From an uncultured Erythrobacter sp. (GTDB lineage Bacteria > Pseudomonadota > Alphaproteobacteria > Sphingomonadales > Sphingomonadaceae), in the NCBI GenBank assembly GCA_947503155.1, contig CANNCL010000003.1:620001-684000 (forward strand): 64,000 nt of DNA, written 5' to 3'. Made by a program: the position numbers and the translations under genes. Below are positions 43,211 through 53,288 of this stretch, in pieces (positions within the stretch are counted from its first letter, which is position 1; each line of letters starts with the position of its first letter). The notes below the pieces were generated by a model. It had not been told where the DNA came from. It saw nothing but the letters and a program-made list of their open reading frames with translations, and did no database searches.

Positions 43211-45016
43211 ATGCCAACCTATACCGCACCCACCCGTGAAACCCGTTTTGTCGTCAACGAAATGCTTGATCTGGCAAGTTACGGCGATCTGCCGGGCTTT
43301 GAAAACGCCACGCCTGACATGATCGAAACGGTCGTGAACGAAGCCGGCAAATTCTGCTCCGAAGTTCTCGCTCCGATCAACCAAATCGGTGATGAACAAG
43401 GGTGCACCCGCCACGAGGACGGTTCTGTCACAACGCCGGACGGCTTTAAAGAAGCGTATAACGCCTATGTCGAAAGCGGTTGGGGCACGATTGCCAAATC
43501 CGAAGAATTTGGCGGCCAAGGTCTGCCGCATGTCCTCGGCTTCGTAGTCGAAGAATTCACCGCCACGGCAAACCAAGCGTTCGGCATGTATCCCGGCCTC
43601 ACCAATGGCGCATCGGCGGCTATCGAAGCGGCTGCATCGCAGGAACTCAAAGACACATATCTGCCGAAAATGATCTCGGGCGAATGGTCAGGTACCATGA
43701 ACCTGACGGAGCCGCATTGCGGGACCGACCTTGGCATGATCCGCACCAAAGCGGTGCCCAATGCCGATGGCTCCTATGCCATCACCGGCATGAAAATCTT
43801 CATCTCCGCTGGTGAGCACGATCTGACCAGCAACATCATCCACCTCGTATTGGGGAAAACGCCGGGCGCGCCGGATAGTTCGAAGGGCATTTCGCTCTTC
43901 ATCGTTCCGAAATTCCTGTTGGATGATGACGGCGAACCGGGGGAACGCAACGGCGTGTCTTGCGGTTCGATCGAGAAAAAGATGGGCATCCACGGCAACG
44001 CAACCTGCGTTCTCAACTATGACGGCGCGACCGGTTATATGGTGGGCGAAGAGAATAAGGGCCTCGCCGCAATGTTCGTCATGATGAACGCCGCGCGCCT
44101 CGGCGTTGGGATGCAAGGCCTCGCACAAGCAGAGGTTTCCTATCAGAATGCGGTTACTTACGCTCTCGACCGCCGTCAGGGCCGCGCTCTGACAGGTCCG
44201 GCCGAGCCGGCCGCGCAAGCCGATCCGATTTTCGTCCACCCGGACGTTCGCCGGATGTTGATGGACGCAAAAGTCTTCAACGAGAGCATGCGGGCATTGG
44301 TTCTGTGGGGCGCTCTTCAAGTGGACCTCACGCATAAGGCTCAGACCGAGGAAGAGCGACAGCTTGCCGACGATCTCATTGGCCTGATGACCCCGGTCAT
44401 CAAAGGTTACGGCACCGACAAAGGCTATGACATCGCCAACAATATGCAGCAGGTTTATGGCGGCCACGGCTATGTCAGCGAATGGGGCATGGAACAATTT
44501 GTCCGCGATAGCCGGATTGCGATGATCTACGAAGGCACCAATGGCGTGCAGGCGATGGATCTATGCGGACGTAAACTCGCCAGCAAGGGCGGCCGAGCGG
44601 TCCAAGCCTTCTTCAAAATGATCGACGACGAAATCGCATCGGCCAAGACCGACGAAGCGCTCGCACCTATTGCTGAAAAGCTGGAAAAGGCGCTTGGCGA
44701 ACAGAAGGCCGCAACCATGTGGTTCATGCAAAACGCGATGACCAACCCGAACCACCTCGGCGCAGGCGCGCATCACTATATGCACATTATGGGTATCGTG
44801 ACGCTTGGCTTCTTCTGGTTGAAAATGGCTAAGGTTGCATCATCCACTTTGGCAGCCGGAACTGACGATAAAGCGTTCTATGAAGCAAAAATGACGTCTG
44901 CGTCCTATTATGCAGAGCGGTTTTTGCCCGATGCAGGGGCTCTGCGACGCAAGCTAGAAGCCGGCAGCGACCACATGATGGCGCTGCCAGCGGACGCTTT
45001 CGCAACCGCAGCCTGA
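43211..45016 (+). CDS. Acyl-CoA dehydrogenase, long form with C-terminal extension
   Basis: A 601-residue FAD-dependent acyl-CoA dehydrogenase, which introduces the trans-2 double bond in beta-oxidation. It has an N-terminal extension (YTAPTRETRFVVNEML), the helical domain, the beta domain with MNLTEPHCGTDLGMIRTKA, and the C-terminal domain with NNMQQVYGGHGYVSEWGMEQ and RDSRIAMIYEGTNGVQAMDL, followed by the extra C-terminal domain typical of 600-residue members. The catalytic base is expected in the YEGTNG region. It is probably co-transcribed with the MerR gene. Confidence 0.93.
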   Translation: MPTYTAPTRETRFVVNEMLDLASYGDLPGFENATPDMIETVVNEAGKFCSEVLAPINQIGDEQGCTRHEDGSVTTPDGFKEAYNAYVESGWGTIAKSEEFGGQGLPHVLGFVVEEFTATANQAFGMYPGLTNGASAAIEAAASQELKDTYLPKMISGEWSGTMNLTEPHCGTDLGMIRTKAVPNADGSYAITGMKIFISAGEHDLTSNIIHLVLGKTPGAPDSSKGISLFIVPKFLLDDDGEPGERNGVSCGSIEKKMGIHGNATCVLNYDGATGYMVGEENKGLAAMFVMMNAARLGVGMQGLAQAEVSYQNAVTYALDRRQGRALTGPAEPAAQADPIFVHPDVRRMLMDAKVFNESMRALVLWGALQVDLTHKAQTEEERQLADDLIGLMTPVIKGYGTDKGYDIANNMQQVYGGHGYVSEWGMEQFVRDSRIAMIYEGTNGVQAMDLCGRKLASKGGRAVQAFFKMIDDEIASAKTDEALAPIAEKLEKALGEQKAATMWFMQNAMTNPNHLGAGAHHYMHIMGIVTLGFFWLKMAKVASSTLAAGTDDKAFYEAKMTSASYYAERFLPDAGALRRKLEAGSDHMMALPADAFATAA

Positions 45017-45040
45017 CGGGTTACCCGGTTCGTCATGTAA

Positions 45041-45072
45041 AAAGGCCCGGCTCTGGGGGGAGCCGGGCCTTT
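45041..45072 (+). terminator. Rho-independent terminator after the acyl-CoA dehydrogenase gene
   Basis: A 13-bp perfect stem (AAAGGCCCGGCTC at 45041-45053 and GAGCCGGGCCTTT at 45060-45072) with a TGGGGG loop. The T run forms the foot of the stem. Because the A run faces it, it could also act on minus-strand transcripts such as the one from cysK. Confidence 0.88.
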
Positions 45073-45122
45073 ATGCTTACCGCATGGGTGTGTCTTTACC
45101 AGACGGGTGTCTTGGCGCCCTA

Positions 45123-46040
45123 CTACTCCGGTAGGAAATCTGGGACCGACAAATACCGTTCACCGGTGTCGTAATTGAAGCCGAGAACGCGCGTTCCTGC
45201 ATCCAAGTCCGGCAATTTCTTCGCAATCGCGGCCAAGGTTGCGCCGGAGGAAATGCCCACCAACATCCCTTCTTCACTGGCTGCGCGGCGCGCCATTTCT
45301 TTGGCTGCGTCTGCGCCCACGGTCACGGCGCCATCAATCGCGCTGGTGTGCAGGTTGCCGGGGATGAAGCCCGCGCCGATCCCTTGGATGGGGTGAGGGC
45401 CAGGTTCACCGCCATTAATAACCGGGGATCCGTCTGGTTCCACCGCATAAGCTTTAAACCCGCTCCAATGCTTCTTCAGTTCCTCAGCGCATCCGGTCAG
45501 GTGTCCGCCCGTTCCAACGCCGGTGATCATCACATCAATCGGGGTGTCGGCAAAATCATTCAAGATTTCATGCGCTGTCGTGCGCGCGTGAACCGCCGGG
45601 TTGGCCCCATTATCAAACTGGCTTGGCATCCACGCGCCTTCGGTGCTTTCGACAATCTCCGTCGCGCGTCCGATGGCGCCTTTCATGCCTTTTTCTTTGG
45701 GTGTCAGATCGAATGTCGCGCCATAAGCAAGCATCAACCGCCGCCGTTCAATCGACATGGATTCCGGCATTACGAGGATCAGCGAATAGCCTTTGACCGC
45801 CGCGACCATCGCCAAACCAATGCCGGTATTGCCGCTGGTCGGCTCTACAATCGTTCCGCCGGGTTTGAGCAAACCCTTGTTCTCTGCATCTTCGACCATC
45901 GCCAAAGCGATGCGGTCTTTGATCGATCCGCCCGGATTTGAGCGTTCTGATTTCAACCACACTTCGTGGTTCGGGAACAACCGCGATAGGCGTACATGCG
46001 GCGTATTGCCGATGGTCTCTAGGATATTTGCAGCTTTCAT
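45123..46040 (-). CDS. cysK: Cysteine synthase A (O-acetylserine sulfhydrylase)
   Basis: CysK makes cysteine from O-acetylserine and sulfide using PLP. The 305-residue protein has PLP lysine 41 in NPGGSIKDR, the substrate loop [13 protein letters not shown], the glycine-rich phosphate loop [10 protein letters not shown] and the C-terminal [11 protein letters not shown]. The long reading frame upstream of 46040 is out of frame with the real neighbour and is not part of the protein; the ATG at 46040 gives the normal family start [14 protein letters not shown]. It is 20 bases after the MFS gene and probably co-transcribed. Confidence 0.95.
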   Translation of the reverse strand: MKAANILETIGNTPHVRLSRLFPNHEVWLKSERSNPGGSIKDRIALAMVEDAENKGLLKPGGTIVEPTSGNTGIGLAMVAAVKGYSLILVMPESMSIERRRLMLAYGATFDLTPKEKGMKGAIGRATEIVESTEGAWMPSQFDNGANPAVHARTTAHEILNDFADTPIDVMITGVGTGGHLTGCAEELKKHWSGFKAYAVEPDGSPVINGGEPGPHPIQGIGAGFIPGNLHTSAIDGAVTVGADAAKEMARRAASEEGMLVGISSGATLAAIAKKLPDLDAGTRVLGFNYDTGERYLSVPDFLPE

Positions 46041-46060
46041 ATCGGGCCTCTCCGGGGTTT

Positions 46061-47332
46061 CTATTTGAAGGTTTCTAACACGTCTTCGGGCGATTCGAAG
46101 GTCTTCGTTGTCCTGAGTACGGGAAATATTCGGCTCCAGAGCAAAACGGTTACAAGCGCGCCAGCACCCCCGGCCACAATTGCGGCCACCGGGCCAAGCA
46201 CATAAGCCAAACTGCCCGAAAACGCATCGCCGCCTTCGTTCGATGCGCTGATCGTCATCATGCTGACCGAAGAAACGCGGCCGCGTTTGTCGTCGGGTGT
46301 GTGCAATTGAATAAGGGATTGGCGAACATAGACGCTGAACATATCCGCGCCGCCAATAATGAACAGCATCGCAAGGCTGAGGATGAGGCTGGTTGAAAGG
46401 CCAAAGACAATGGTCGCCACGCTGAACACCGCCACAGCCCAGAGCATTTTTGGGCCGACTTGGGTTTTGAGCGGCCGGAAGGAAAAGAATATCGCGGTGA
46501 CCAACGCGCCCGCTGGCGTCGCGGCGGCGAGCATGGCGAGCCCGTTCTCTCCAACGTGCAAGATATCGCGCGCAAACACCGGGATCAGCGCGTTCGCTCC
46601 GGCAAGGAACACCGCAAACAGGTCGAGCGTGATCGCGCTCAGCACCATTTTGTTCTGCACGACATAGCGCAATCCATCCACAATCGCGCCGATGGGGCGC
46701 TGATCTTTGCGCATTGCGGGCTGAGGGACTTTGCCCACCATCGCCAATGCGGCGGCTGATATGGCGAACAATCCGGCAGCAGCTGCATAGGGCAGGGCAG
46801 GCTCTACCGCATAAAGCAGCGCGCCGATCGCCGGGCCGGAGAGCATCCCGACCTGCCAAGAAATTGACGAAAGCGCGATTGCGGTCGGCAGGATCGCTTT
46901 GGGAACGAGATTGGGGGAAAGCGCCGACAAAGCCGGTCCCGCAAATCCGCGCGCAATGCCAAGGACAACCGCAATCCCGAACAATATCGGCAATGTCACC
47001 GCGCCGTACCAACTGAACCATGCAAGCGCCGCCGCGCAGCCAAACTGCGCCGCAATCGTCAAAAGGCCAAGAAAGCGCCGATCAAACCTGTCAGCCGCCA
47101 ATCCGGTAAACGGTGTGAGCAAGAACAGCGGAACGAATTGCAACAAGCCAATAATTGCGAGTGTACCGGACCCCTCAGCCACATTCATCCCGCTATCGCG
47201 CGCGATATTATACGCCTGCCATTGGATCACGATCAGCATCGCATATTGCGCCAGCGTCACAGCCAGACGCGCGGCCCAATAGGCGCGGAAATTGTGATAT
47301 TGAAACGGGTGGGTTGGTTCAGATGTGCTCAC
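46061..47332 (-). CDS. MFS transporter (MFS_3, enterobactin-exporter-like)
   Basis: A 423-residue major facilitator with 12 membrane helices. It resembles the EntS/MFS_3 group: [20 protein letters not shown], the loop motif [33 protein letters not shown] and [25 protein letters not shown] cytoplasmic loop. The substrate cannot be told from sequence. The frame extends to a TTG at 47368, but a GTG at 47332 gives the compact start [15 protein letters not shown] and is preferred with moderate certainty. It precedes cysK on the same strand. Confidence 0.83.
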   Translation of the reverse strand: MSTSEPTHPFQYHNFRAYWAARLAVTLAQYAMLIVIQWQAYNIARDSGMNVAEGSGTLAIIGLLQFVPLFLLTPFTGLAADRFDRRFLGLLTIAAQFGCAAALAWFSWYGAVTLPILFGIAVVLGIARGFAGPALSALSPNLVPKAILPTAIALSSISWQVGMLSGPAIGALLYAVEPALPYAAAAGLFAISAAALAMVGKVPQPAMRKDQRPIGAIVDGLRYVVQNKMVLSAITLDLFAVFLAGANALIPVFARDILHVGENGLAMLAAATPAGALVTAIFFSFRPLKTQVGPKMLWAVAVFSVATIVFGLSTSLILSLAMLFIIGGADMFSVYVRQSLIQLHTPDDKRGRVSSVSMMTISASNEGGDAFSGSLAYVLGPVAAIVAGGAGALVTVLLWSRIFPVLRTTKTFESPEDVLETFK

Positions 47333-47421
47333 CACAACGCCAATGGCACCCGCAAGGCGGCATGCCAAGCGAGTGCAGCTATCATCGGCTAAAACTGTGG
47401 TTTAGTTGCGCGGTTGCTGAG

Positions 47422-47769
47422 TTAACGGTCGCGGCGCAGGCGCGGGTTTGGTTGCAGCGTGTCAATTATCGCGACAAAATCATCCAAGCGGATAATCCGT
47501 TCAAATTGAAAACCAGCGCGCTCTTCGCGGGTCCAGATGACATATGCTTCGATCCGGCCCACGATCGGCAGGCGGATAATCACCCGGTCACCGCGGTCCA
47601 GTTTACCAGCGTCATCGACCATAAAGCCATGAGCCGAGATGTTGCAGACATGCAAATTGAGATCGCCGTGGGCGAAATGCTCAACGATCACCGGAAAATC
47701 AACCGGATGGCGCGCGGCGCGTCGCAGGTCAGTTACGCTTAGATTCGCTCCGGCAGACACAATCGGCAC
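47422..47769 (-). CDS. PilZ domain-containing protein
   Basis: A 115-residue single-domain PilZ protein. Both c-di-GMP-binding motifs are intact: R16-x-x-x-R20 (RRAAR) and N43-I-S-A-H-G48. The beta-barrel continues with DRVIIRLPIVGRIEAYVIW and GFQFERIIRL. It should bind cyclic di-GMP and change a partner's activity, for example in motility or polysaccharide production. It has no cyclase or phosphodiesterase neighbour in the window. Confidence 0.87.
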   Translation of the reverse strand: MPIVSAGANLSVTDLRRAARHPVDFPVIVEHFAHGDLNLHVCNISAHGFMVDDAGKLDRGDRVIIRLPIVGRIEAYVIWTREERAGFQFERIIRLDDFVAIIDTLQPNPRLRRDR

Positions 47770-47889
47770 CCTCCACTAACATTACTCGTCCCGAATGATG
47801 TCCGGGATCAGCAGTAATGCGGTATAAAGGCTGATAATTCGTAAAAATTTGTGAGGGTTTGCGTTCGCCGAGCGCGCCGGCGCCACGGA

Positions 47890-49119
47890 CTAACGCGTAA
47901 TTACGCCGTGCTTCTTCTTACCCAAGCTAATTTTGAGGTTCGCCCCTTCATGCGCGATCACAACAAATCCCGGGTCCAGGATGGTATCATCGTCGATTTT
48001 TACCGCCCCTTCGCTGATTTTGCGCTTGGCCTCTTTGTTCGACGCGGTGAAACCGATTTCGGTCAGCGCCGCACCAAGCCGCATTCCAGAAGAGCCGACC
48101 GCGAGCGTGGGCAAGTCTTCGCCGGAGCCGCCGCCTGCAAAAGTTTCGCGTGCGGTTGCCTCTGCTGCCTTCGCGGCCGCTTCGCCCCGAACCAATTTGG
48201 TCACTTCATTGGCAAGAACGACTTTCGCGTCGTTGATCGCTGAGCCTTCCAATGCCTCAAGCCTGCTGATTTCATCCAGCGGCAAATCGGTGAACAGTTT
48301 CAGGAAACGGCCAACATCGCGGTCGTCCGTATTGCGCCAATATTGCCAGAAATCATAACCAGGCAATTGTTCTTCATTCAGCCACACCGCGCCCGCCGCA
48401 GTCTTGCCCATCTTTGCCCCATCAGCGGTGGTCAGCAACGGTGTCGTCAATCCGAACAGTTCGCGCCCTTCCATGCGGCGGCCCAATTCCATCCCATTGA
48501 CAATATTGCCCCATTGATCGCTGCCGCCCATTTGCAGCTGACAATCATAACGCCGCGCCAGTTCGACAAAATCATAGGCCTGCAAGATCATGTAATTGAA
48601 TTCGAGGAATGTCAGCGGCTGTTCCCGGTCGAGGCGGATCCGCACCGAATCGAAAGTCATCATCCGGTTGATCGTGAAATGCGGGCCAACATCGCGCAGC
48701 AATTCGACATATCCCAAGGCGGATAGCCATTCGTCATTATTGACCATCACCGCGTCAGTCGGTCCGTCCCCGAATGTTAGCAATTTTTCAAACACGGTGC
48801 GGATCGACGCGATATTATCGTCGATAATCGCCGGGGTCAGCATTTGGCGGCTTTCATCCTTACCCGAAGGATCGCCAATCTTAGTTGTCCCGCCGCCCAT
48901 CACCACGATCGGTTTATGCCCGGCCTGTTGCAGTCGGCGCAGCATCATAATCTGTACCAGACTGCCAACATGCAGCGAAGGCGCGGTCGCATCAAAGCCG
49001 ATATATCCCGGCACAACTTGTTTTGCGGCGAGCTGATCAAGCGCAGCAGGATCAGTGGCTTGGTGGATATAGCCGCGGCTCTCTAACAGGCGCAGCAGAT
49101 CGGATGTGTAAGTGGTCAT
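47890..49119 (-). CDS. tyrS: Tyrosine--tRNA ligase
   Basis: TyrS charges tRNA-Tyr. The 409-residue class I synthetase has the HIGH-type motif HVGS in [13 protein letters not shown], the tyrosine pocket [36 protein letters not shown] and the KMSKS-type loop [10 protein letters not shown]-terminal S4 RNA-binding domain is present ([20 protein letters not shown]). The frame is open to 49206, but the ATG at 49119 ([16 protein letters not shown]) is the usual start. Confidence 0.96.
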   Translation of the reverse strand: MTTYTSDLLRLLESRGYIHQATDPAALDQLAAKQVVPGYIGFDATAPSLHVGSLVQIMMLRRLQQAGHKPIVVMGGGTTKIGDPSGKDESRQMLTPAIIDDNIASIRTVFEKLLTFGDGPTDAVMVNNDEWLSALGYVELLRDVGPHFTINRMMTFDSVRIRLDREQPLTFLEFNYMILQAYDFVELARRYDCQLQMGGSDQWGNIVNGMELGRRMEGRELFGLTTPLLTTADGAKMGKTAAGAVWLNEEQLPGYDFWQYWRNTDDRDVGRFLKLFTDLPLDEISRLEALEGSAINDAKVVLANEVTKLVRGEAAAKAAEATARETFAGGGSGEDLPTLAVGSSGMRLGAALTEIGFTASNKEAKRKISEGAVKIDDDTILDPGFVVIAHEGANLKISLGKKKHGVITR

Positions 49120-49196
49120 GGGAGATGCGCTTAACAGTGTGAGCCGGGGGCTGCTAGTGGCTTGCTCACACATGCGACCTGCGTAATAGATGCGGC

Positions 49197-49727
49197 ATGC
49201 AACCACTTACGCTTCATCAAACCTGCGACCTTGGCCCGATCAAGGCTGTGACCGCCTCTATCAAAGCCACACCGACCGGGTGCGAGGCGGAATTTACCCT
49301 CGAAGGGGACGTGGATGCGATCATATTGCCGCCTGTTGGCCCGTCGGTGCGCACTGACGATTTGTGGAAAACCACGTGTTTTGAGATTTTTTGGCAACCG
49401 ATTGGCGGGACTTCGTACCGCGAGTTTAACCTCTCGCCATCGGGCCGCTGGGCCGCCTATGATTTTGATGGTTTCCGCGATGGGATGCGCGATGCCCCGA
49501 TTGATACCATTTCACTTAGCAACAGCCATGCTGCGGTGAATGGCGAAGGTGAGCTTGTCCTAAAAGCATCCATCGCAGCCGAATTGCCCGCACCAGCGCG
49601 GGTCGCTTTGAACGCTATTGTCGAACATGCAGATGGCAGTTTGCAATTTTGGGCGCTGGCATTTGGCCCGGGCAAGGCGGAGTTTCATGCCGAGGCCTGC
49701 CGCACGATGACCGTGGAACGCAGCTAA
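49197..49727 (+). CDS. DOMON-like domain-containing protein
   Basis: A 176-residue protein without a signal peptide that matches the DOMON-like (carbohydrate-binding type 9-like) beta-sandwich proteins of proteobacteria and cyanobacteria. Typical elements are [38 protein letters not shown] and the [20 protein letters not shown] ending. Its ligand and role are unknown. It starts 77 bases from tyrS, divergently. Confidence 0.75.
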   Translation: MQPLTLHQTCDLGPIKAVTASIKATPTGCEAEFTLEGDVDAIILPPVGPSVRTDDLWKTTCFEIFWQPIGGTSYREFNLSPSGRWAAYDFDGFRDGMRDAPIDTISLSNSHAAVNGEGELVLKASIAAELPAPARVALNAIVEHADGSLQFWALAFGPGKAEFHAEACRTMTVERS

Positions 49728-49831
49728 GCGGCGGGGGAAAAGGGCGTAAAGGACGGGCGTAATGCGCAGCGCGCCGCCGCAGGGGCGCAAAAGCAATTGC
49801 CTTTGCCGCCGCGCTGTTCCAACCGTTGGCC

Positions 49832-51064
49832 ATGACGTCTTCTGTAAAATTCGGCATAGACCGGTTGCTCGCTGATCCTGCTCTCCTCAAGGAATTGGAG
49901 GGGCGCCGCGTAGCGCTTGTCGCCCACCCTGCCAGCGTGACCGAAGACCTCACCCATACCCTCGACGCACTCATTGCCGCCGGTGTGAATGTGACCAGCG
50001 CCTTTGGCCCGCAACACGGGCTGAAGGGGGATAAGCAGGATAATATGGTCGAAACCGGTGATGAGATGGATGCGCAATATGGCATTCCGATCTTCTCGCT
50101 TTACGGCGAAGTGCGCCGCCCGACCGGGCAAATGATGTCGAGCGCGGATGTGTTCCTGTTCGACCTGCAAGACCTTGGCTGCCGCATCTACACCTTTGTC
50201 ACGACATTGCTCTATCTGCTTGAAGAAGCAGCGAAACATAACAAAGACGTATGGGTGCTCGACCGTCCGAATCCCGCCGGACGCCCGGTAGAAGGGACGA
50301 TGTTGGTTCCAGGGCATGAAAGCTTTGTTGGCGCGGCCCCCATGCCAATGCGGCACGGCCTGACCTTAGGCGAAATGGGCAATTGGTTTGTCGAGCATTT
50401 CGACCTCGATGTGAGCTATAAAGTGGTGCCGATGGAAGGTTGGCGTCCCGCATCCGGCAATAAATCCGTGGGCAGCGGATATGGTTGGCCCGCCGACCGC
50501 ATCTGGATCAACCCATCGCCCAATGCCGCCAGTGTGAATATGGCGCGGTGTTACGCCGGCACGGTGATGATCGAAGGCGCCACGGTCTCAGAAGGGCGCG
50601 GGACAACGCGGCCATTGGAAGTTTTGTTTGGCGCGCCCGATATCGACGCCAAAGCGGTGATGGCGGAGATGCTTTCCTTCGCGCCCGAATGGTGCAGCGG
50701 CGTGCGCGTTCGCGATTGCTGGTTTGAACCAACCTTCCACAAACACGCAGGAAAGCTGTGTAATGCATTGATGTTGCATGCAGAAGGGCCAAACTACGAC
50801 CACACCAATTTCCAACCTTGGCGGTTGCAGGCGCTCGCTTTCAAAGCGATCCGGCGGCTTTATCCAGACTATGATCTGTGGCGGGGTGAGGAATTCAAAT
50901 ATGAATACACCAATGATGTGCTGGCGATTGATGTGATCAATGGCGGGCCGTCACTGCGCGAATGGGTCGATGACGGTGATGCGGGGCCGGAGGCGCTGGA
51001 TGCACTGGCATCGCATGATGAGGCGGCATGGGCGCAGGCCGTGCGGGAACATGTGATTTATTAA
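49832..51064 (+). CDS. DUF1343/NamZ-like exo-beta-N-acetylmuramidase
   Basis: A 410-residue protein of the DUF1343 family, whose characterised member NamZ removes N-acetylmuramic acid from peptidoglycan fragments. Typical stretches are FGPQHGLKGDKQDNM, FDLQDLGCRIYTFVTTLLYL, WVLDRPNPAGRPVEG and MRHGLTLGEMGNWF. No signal peptide is visible (MTSSVKFGIDRLLADP), so it would act in the cytoplasm unless exported another way. A TTG at 49826 is an alternative start. It lies between the DOMON-like gene and the convergent DUF817 gene. Confidence 0.85.
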   Translation: MTSSVKFGIDRLLADPALLKELEGRRVALVAHPASVTEDLTHTLDALIAAGVNVTSAFGPQHGLKGDKQDNMVETGDEMDAQYGIPIFSLYGEVRRPTGQMMSSADVFLFDLQDLGCRIYTFVTTLLYLLEEAAKHNKDVWVLDRPNPAGRPVEGTMLVPGHESFVGAAPMPMRHGLTLGEMGNWFVEHFDLDVSYKVVPMEGWRPASGNKSVGSGYGWPADRIWINPSPNAASVNMARCYAGTVMIEGATVSEGRGTTRPLEVLFGAPDIDAKAVMAEMLSFAPEWCSGVRVRDCWFEPTFHKHAGKLCNALMLHAEGPNYDHTNFQPWRLQALAFKAIRRLYPDYDLWRGEEFKYEYTNDVLAIDVINGGPSLREWVDDGDAGPEALDALASHDEAAWAQAVREHVIY

Positions 51065-51918
51065 TCAGGTTCCCGAACTTGCTGCACCAGGGCAACCATC
51101 ACAAAACTGATCAGCATTAACAGATACCAACTGCCATATTTGGCAATGCTGACCATTTCCCATTGCTGTTCTTGCCCCGGATAATTCCACGCATTTGCGA
51201 ATGTCGCGATATTCTCTGCGAACCAGATAAACAGCGCGACCAGCCCAAATCCGAGCAATAGCGGCATCCAGCGCGGCACCCTCCAATTGCGGAAGTAAAC
51301 GCGCGTACGCCAAAACATCACGGCAGTTAGGGCAAACAAGCCGTAGCGCAGATCAACCGTCCAATGATGTGTGAAGAAATTTGCGTAGATCGCCGCAGCC
51401 AGCAACCACGTCGCCCAGCGCGGCGGATAATGGGTGTAGCGAAAATCGAATATGCGCCAGACCCGCGCGATATAGCTCCCGACCGCAGCGTACATAAATC
51501 CAGAAAACAGCGGCACCGCACCAATATGCAGCACACTTGCCTCTGGGTAAGCCCATGATCCTACGCTGGTTTTAAACAGCTCCATCACCGTCCCGACAAT
51601 ATGGAACAGCAAGATGACGCGGGCTTCTTCCCAAGTTTCCAGCTTAAATATCAACATCGCCGCTTGGATCGCCAAGGCTGCCAAAGTCAGAAAATCATAA
51701 CGGTGCAAAGCCGCATCATCGGGATAAAACAGATGCGTCGCCAGCAGCAGGAACAAGAGCAAGCCGCCAAACAAACAGGCCCAAGCCTGCTTGATCCCGA
51801 ACAGCACAAATTCATAAAGCCACAGACGCCATCCCGTGCCGGGATCAAACGCCTCTAACCGCTCTCGAAGATACCGAAACCGCGAATGATGCGCCCGCGT
51901 ATCCTCGCCTGGGATCAA
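51061..51918 (-). CDS. DUF817 integral membrane protein
   Basis: A 285-residue protein with about eight membrane helices, matching the DUF817 family. Features are LYEFVLFGIKQAWACLFGG, ETWEEARVILLFHIVGTVME, the KTSVGSWAYPEASVL loop and WFAENIATFANAWNYPGQEQ. Function unknown. Its start overlaps the VWA gene stop by four bases (ATGA), and its end overlaps the convergent NamZ-like gene by four bases. Confidence 0.85.
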   Translation of the reverse strand: MIPGEDTRAHHSRFRYLRERLEAFDPGTGWRLWLYEFVLFGIKQAWACLFGGLLLFLLLATHLFYPDDAALHRYDFLTLAALAIQAAMLIFKLETWEEARVILLFHIVGTVMELFKTSVGSWAYPEASVLHIGAVPLFSGFMYAAVGSYIARVWRIFDFRYTHYPPRWATWLLAAAIYANFFTHHWTVDLRYGLFALTAVMFWRTRVYFRNWRVPRWMPLLLGFGLVALFIWFAENIATFANAWNYPGQEQQWEMVSIAKYGSWYLLMLISFVMVALVQQVREPD

Positions 51919-53099
51919 TGCCCGTGTTTCCGGCTCAGCTCCCGCATCGCCTCATCCATCCCATCAAGCGTCAGGCCATACATCCGGTCTCCGACCAATT
52001 CTTTCATCATCTTGGTCGATTGCGAATAGCCCCACTGTTTTTCGGGTGTCGGGTTTAGCCATACGGTTGCGGGATATGTGTCGGTGACACGCTTCATCCA
52101 CGCCACGCCCGCCTCTTCGTTCATGTGTTCAACACTGCCGCCAGCATGGGTGATTTCATAAGGGCTCATCGCGGCATCGCCGACGAAGATCACTTTGTAA
52201 TCATGGCCGTATTTGTGGAGGATGTCCCATGTCTTGGTGCGTTCTTGCCAGCGGCGCTTATTGTCCTTCCACACGCCTTCATACAGGCAATTGTGGAAGT
52301 AGAAGAATTCGAGGTTTTTGAATTCTGCGGTGGCCGCGCTGAACAATTCTTCGACCAGTTTGATGAAGGGGTCCATCGAACCGCCAACATCTAGGAACAA
52401 CAGCAATTTGACTGCATTGCGCCGTTCTGCGCGCATGTGAATGTCGAGCCAGCCTTGCTTTGCTGTGCCGTCAATTGTCGCGTCCAGATCCAGCTGATCC
52501 TGCGCCCCCTCGCGCGCAAATCGGCGCAGCCGGCGCAGCGCCATTTTGATGTTGCGAGTGCCCAATTCTTTGGTGTTATCGAGGTTCTTAAACTCTCGCT
52601 TTTCCCAAACTTTGATCGCGCGCTTATGCTTGCTTTCGCCGCCGATCCGCACGCCTTCTGGGTTGTAGCCGGAATTGCCAAACGGCGATTTGCCGCCGGT
52701 GCCAATCCATTTATTGCCGCCTTCGTGGCGCTTTTCCTGCTCGGCCAGACGCTCTTTCAGCGTCTCCATGATCTTGTCCCAATCACCCAGAGATTCGATC
52801 TCCGCCATTTCCTCTTCTGTGAGGAATTTTTCAGCGACCGCTTTCAACCAGTCTTCGGGAATATCGACCGGGTTCTGGCCATAATCGGTCATGATACCTT
52901 TGAAGACTTTGTGGAACACTTGATCGAATTTATCGAGCATCCCTTCGTCTTTCACAAAGGTCGCGCGTGACAGGTAATAAAACGCCTCAGGCGTCTGTTC
53001 GATCACGTCCTTATCCAACGCCTCAAGCAGCGTCAGATGTTCTTTGAAACTCGCGCCGATACCGGATTCGCGCAGCTCGTCCATGAAGTTGAAAAACAT
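51915..53099 (-). CDS. VWA domain protein (CoxE-like), partner of MoxR ATPases
   Basis: A 394-residue protein with an N-terminal CoxE-type helical region (FFNFMDELRESGIGASFKEH) and a C-terminal von Willebrand A domain with the metal site D237-x-G-x-S241 in LDVGGSMD. The middle holds the low-complexity GTGGKSPFGNSGYNPEG loop. Such proteins usually work with a MoxR AAA ATPase as a metallochaperone or activation pair. The expected MoxR gene lies about 2.8 kb away (55914-56795). The frame is open to 53213, but the internal ATG at 53099 matches the family start; no ribosome site distinguishes them. Confidence 0.82.
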   Translation of the reverse strand: MFFNFMDELRESGIGASFKEHLTLLEALDKDVIEQTPEAFYYLSRATFVKDEGMLDKFDQVFHKVFKGIMTDYGQNPVDIPEDWLKAVAEKFLTEEEMAEIESLGDWDKIMETLKERLAEQEKRHEGGNKWIGTGGKSPFGNSGYNPEGVRIGGESKHKRAIKVWEKREFKNLDNTKELGTRNIKMALRRLRRFAREGAQDQLDLDATIDGTAKQGWLDIHMRAERRNAVKLLLFLDVGGSMDPFIKLVEELFSAATAEFKNLEFFYFHNCLYEGVWKDNKRRWQERTKTWDILHKYGHDYKVIFVGDAAMSPYEITHAGGSVEHMNEEAGVAWMKRVTDTYPATVWLNPTPEKQWGYSQSTKMMKELVGDRMYGLTLDGMDEAMRELSRKHGH

Positions 53100-53288
53100 A
53101 GGCGTTTGATAACTGCGTTGCGCCGCGCTTACTAGCCCCTTCGGGTCCATCATTTTGATGGGCCAATGAGAGGGGCAGTGAGAGGGGCCAGTGAGGCCGG
53201 ACATTTGGATCAAGACCCCGCAAAAACCCTTAAAGGTTCGCTAACCATATTCGCGGTAATGGGAGGTAACACAGGGGACTGAGCCAAA

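Noticed and set aside
45123..47021. Very long open frame (632 codons) on the minus strand joining cysK to upstream sequence
   Set aside because: Its first 327 codons are an out-of-frame reading of the MFS gene; only the last 305 codons are real (cysK, start 46040).
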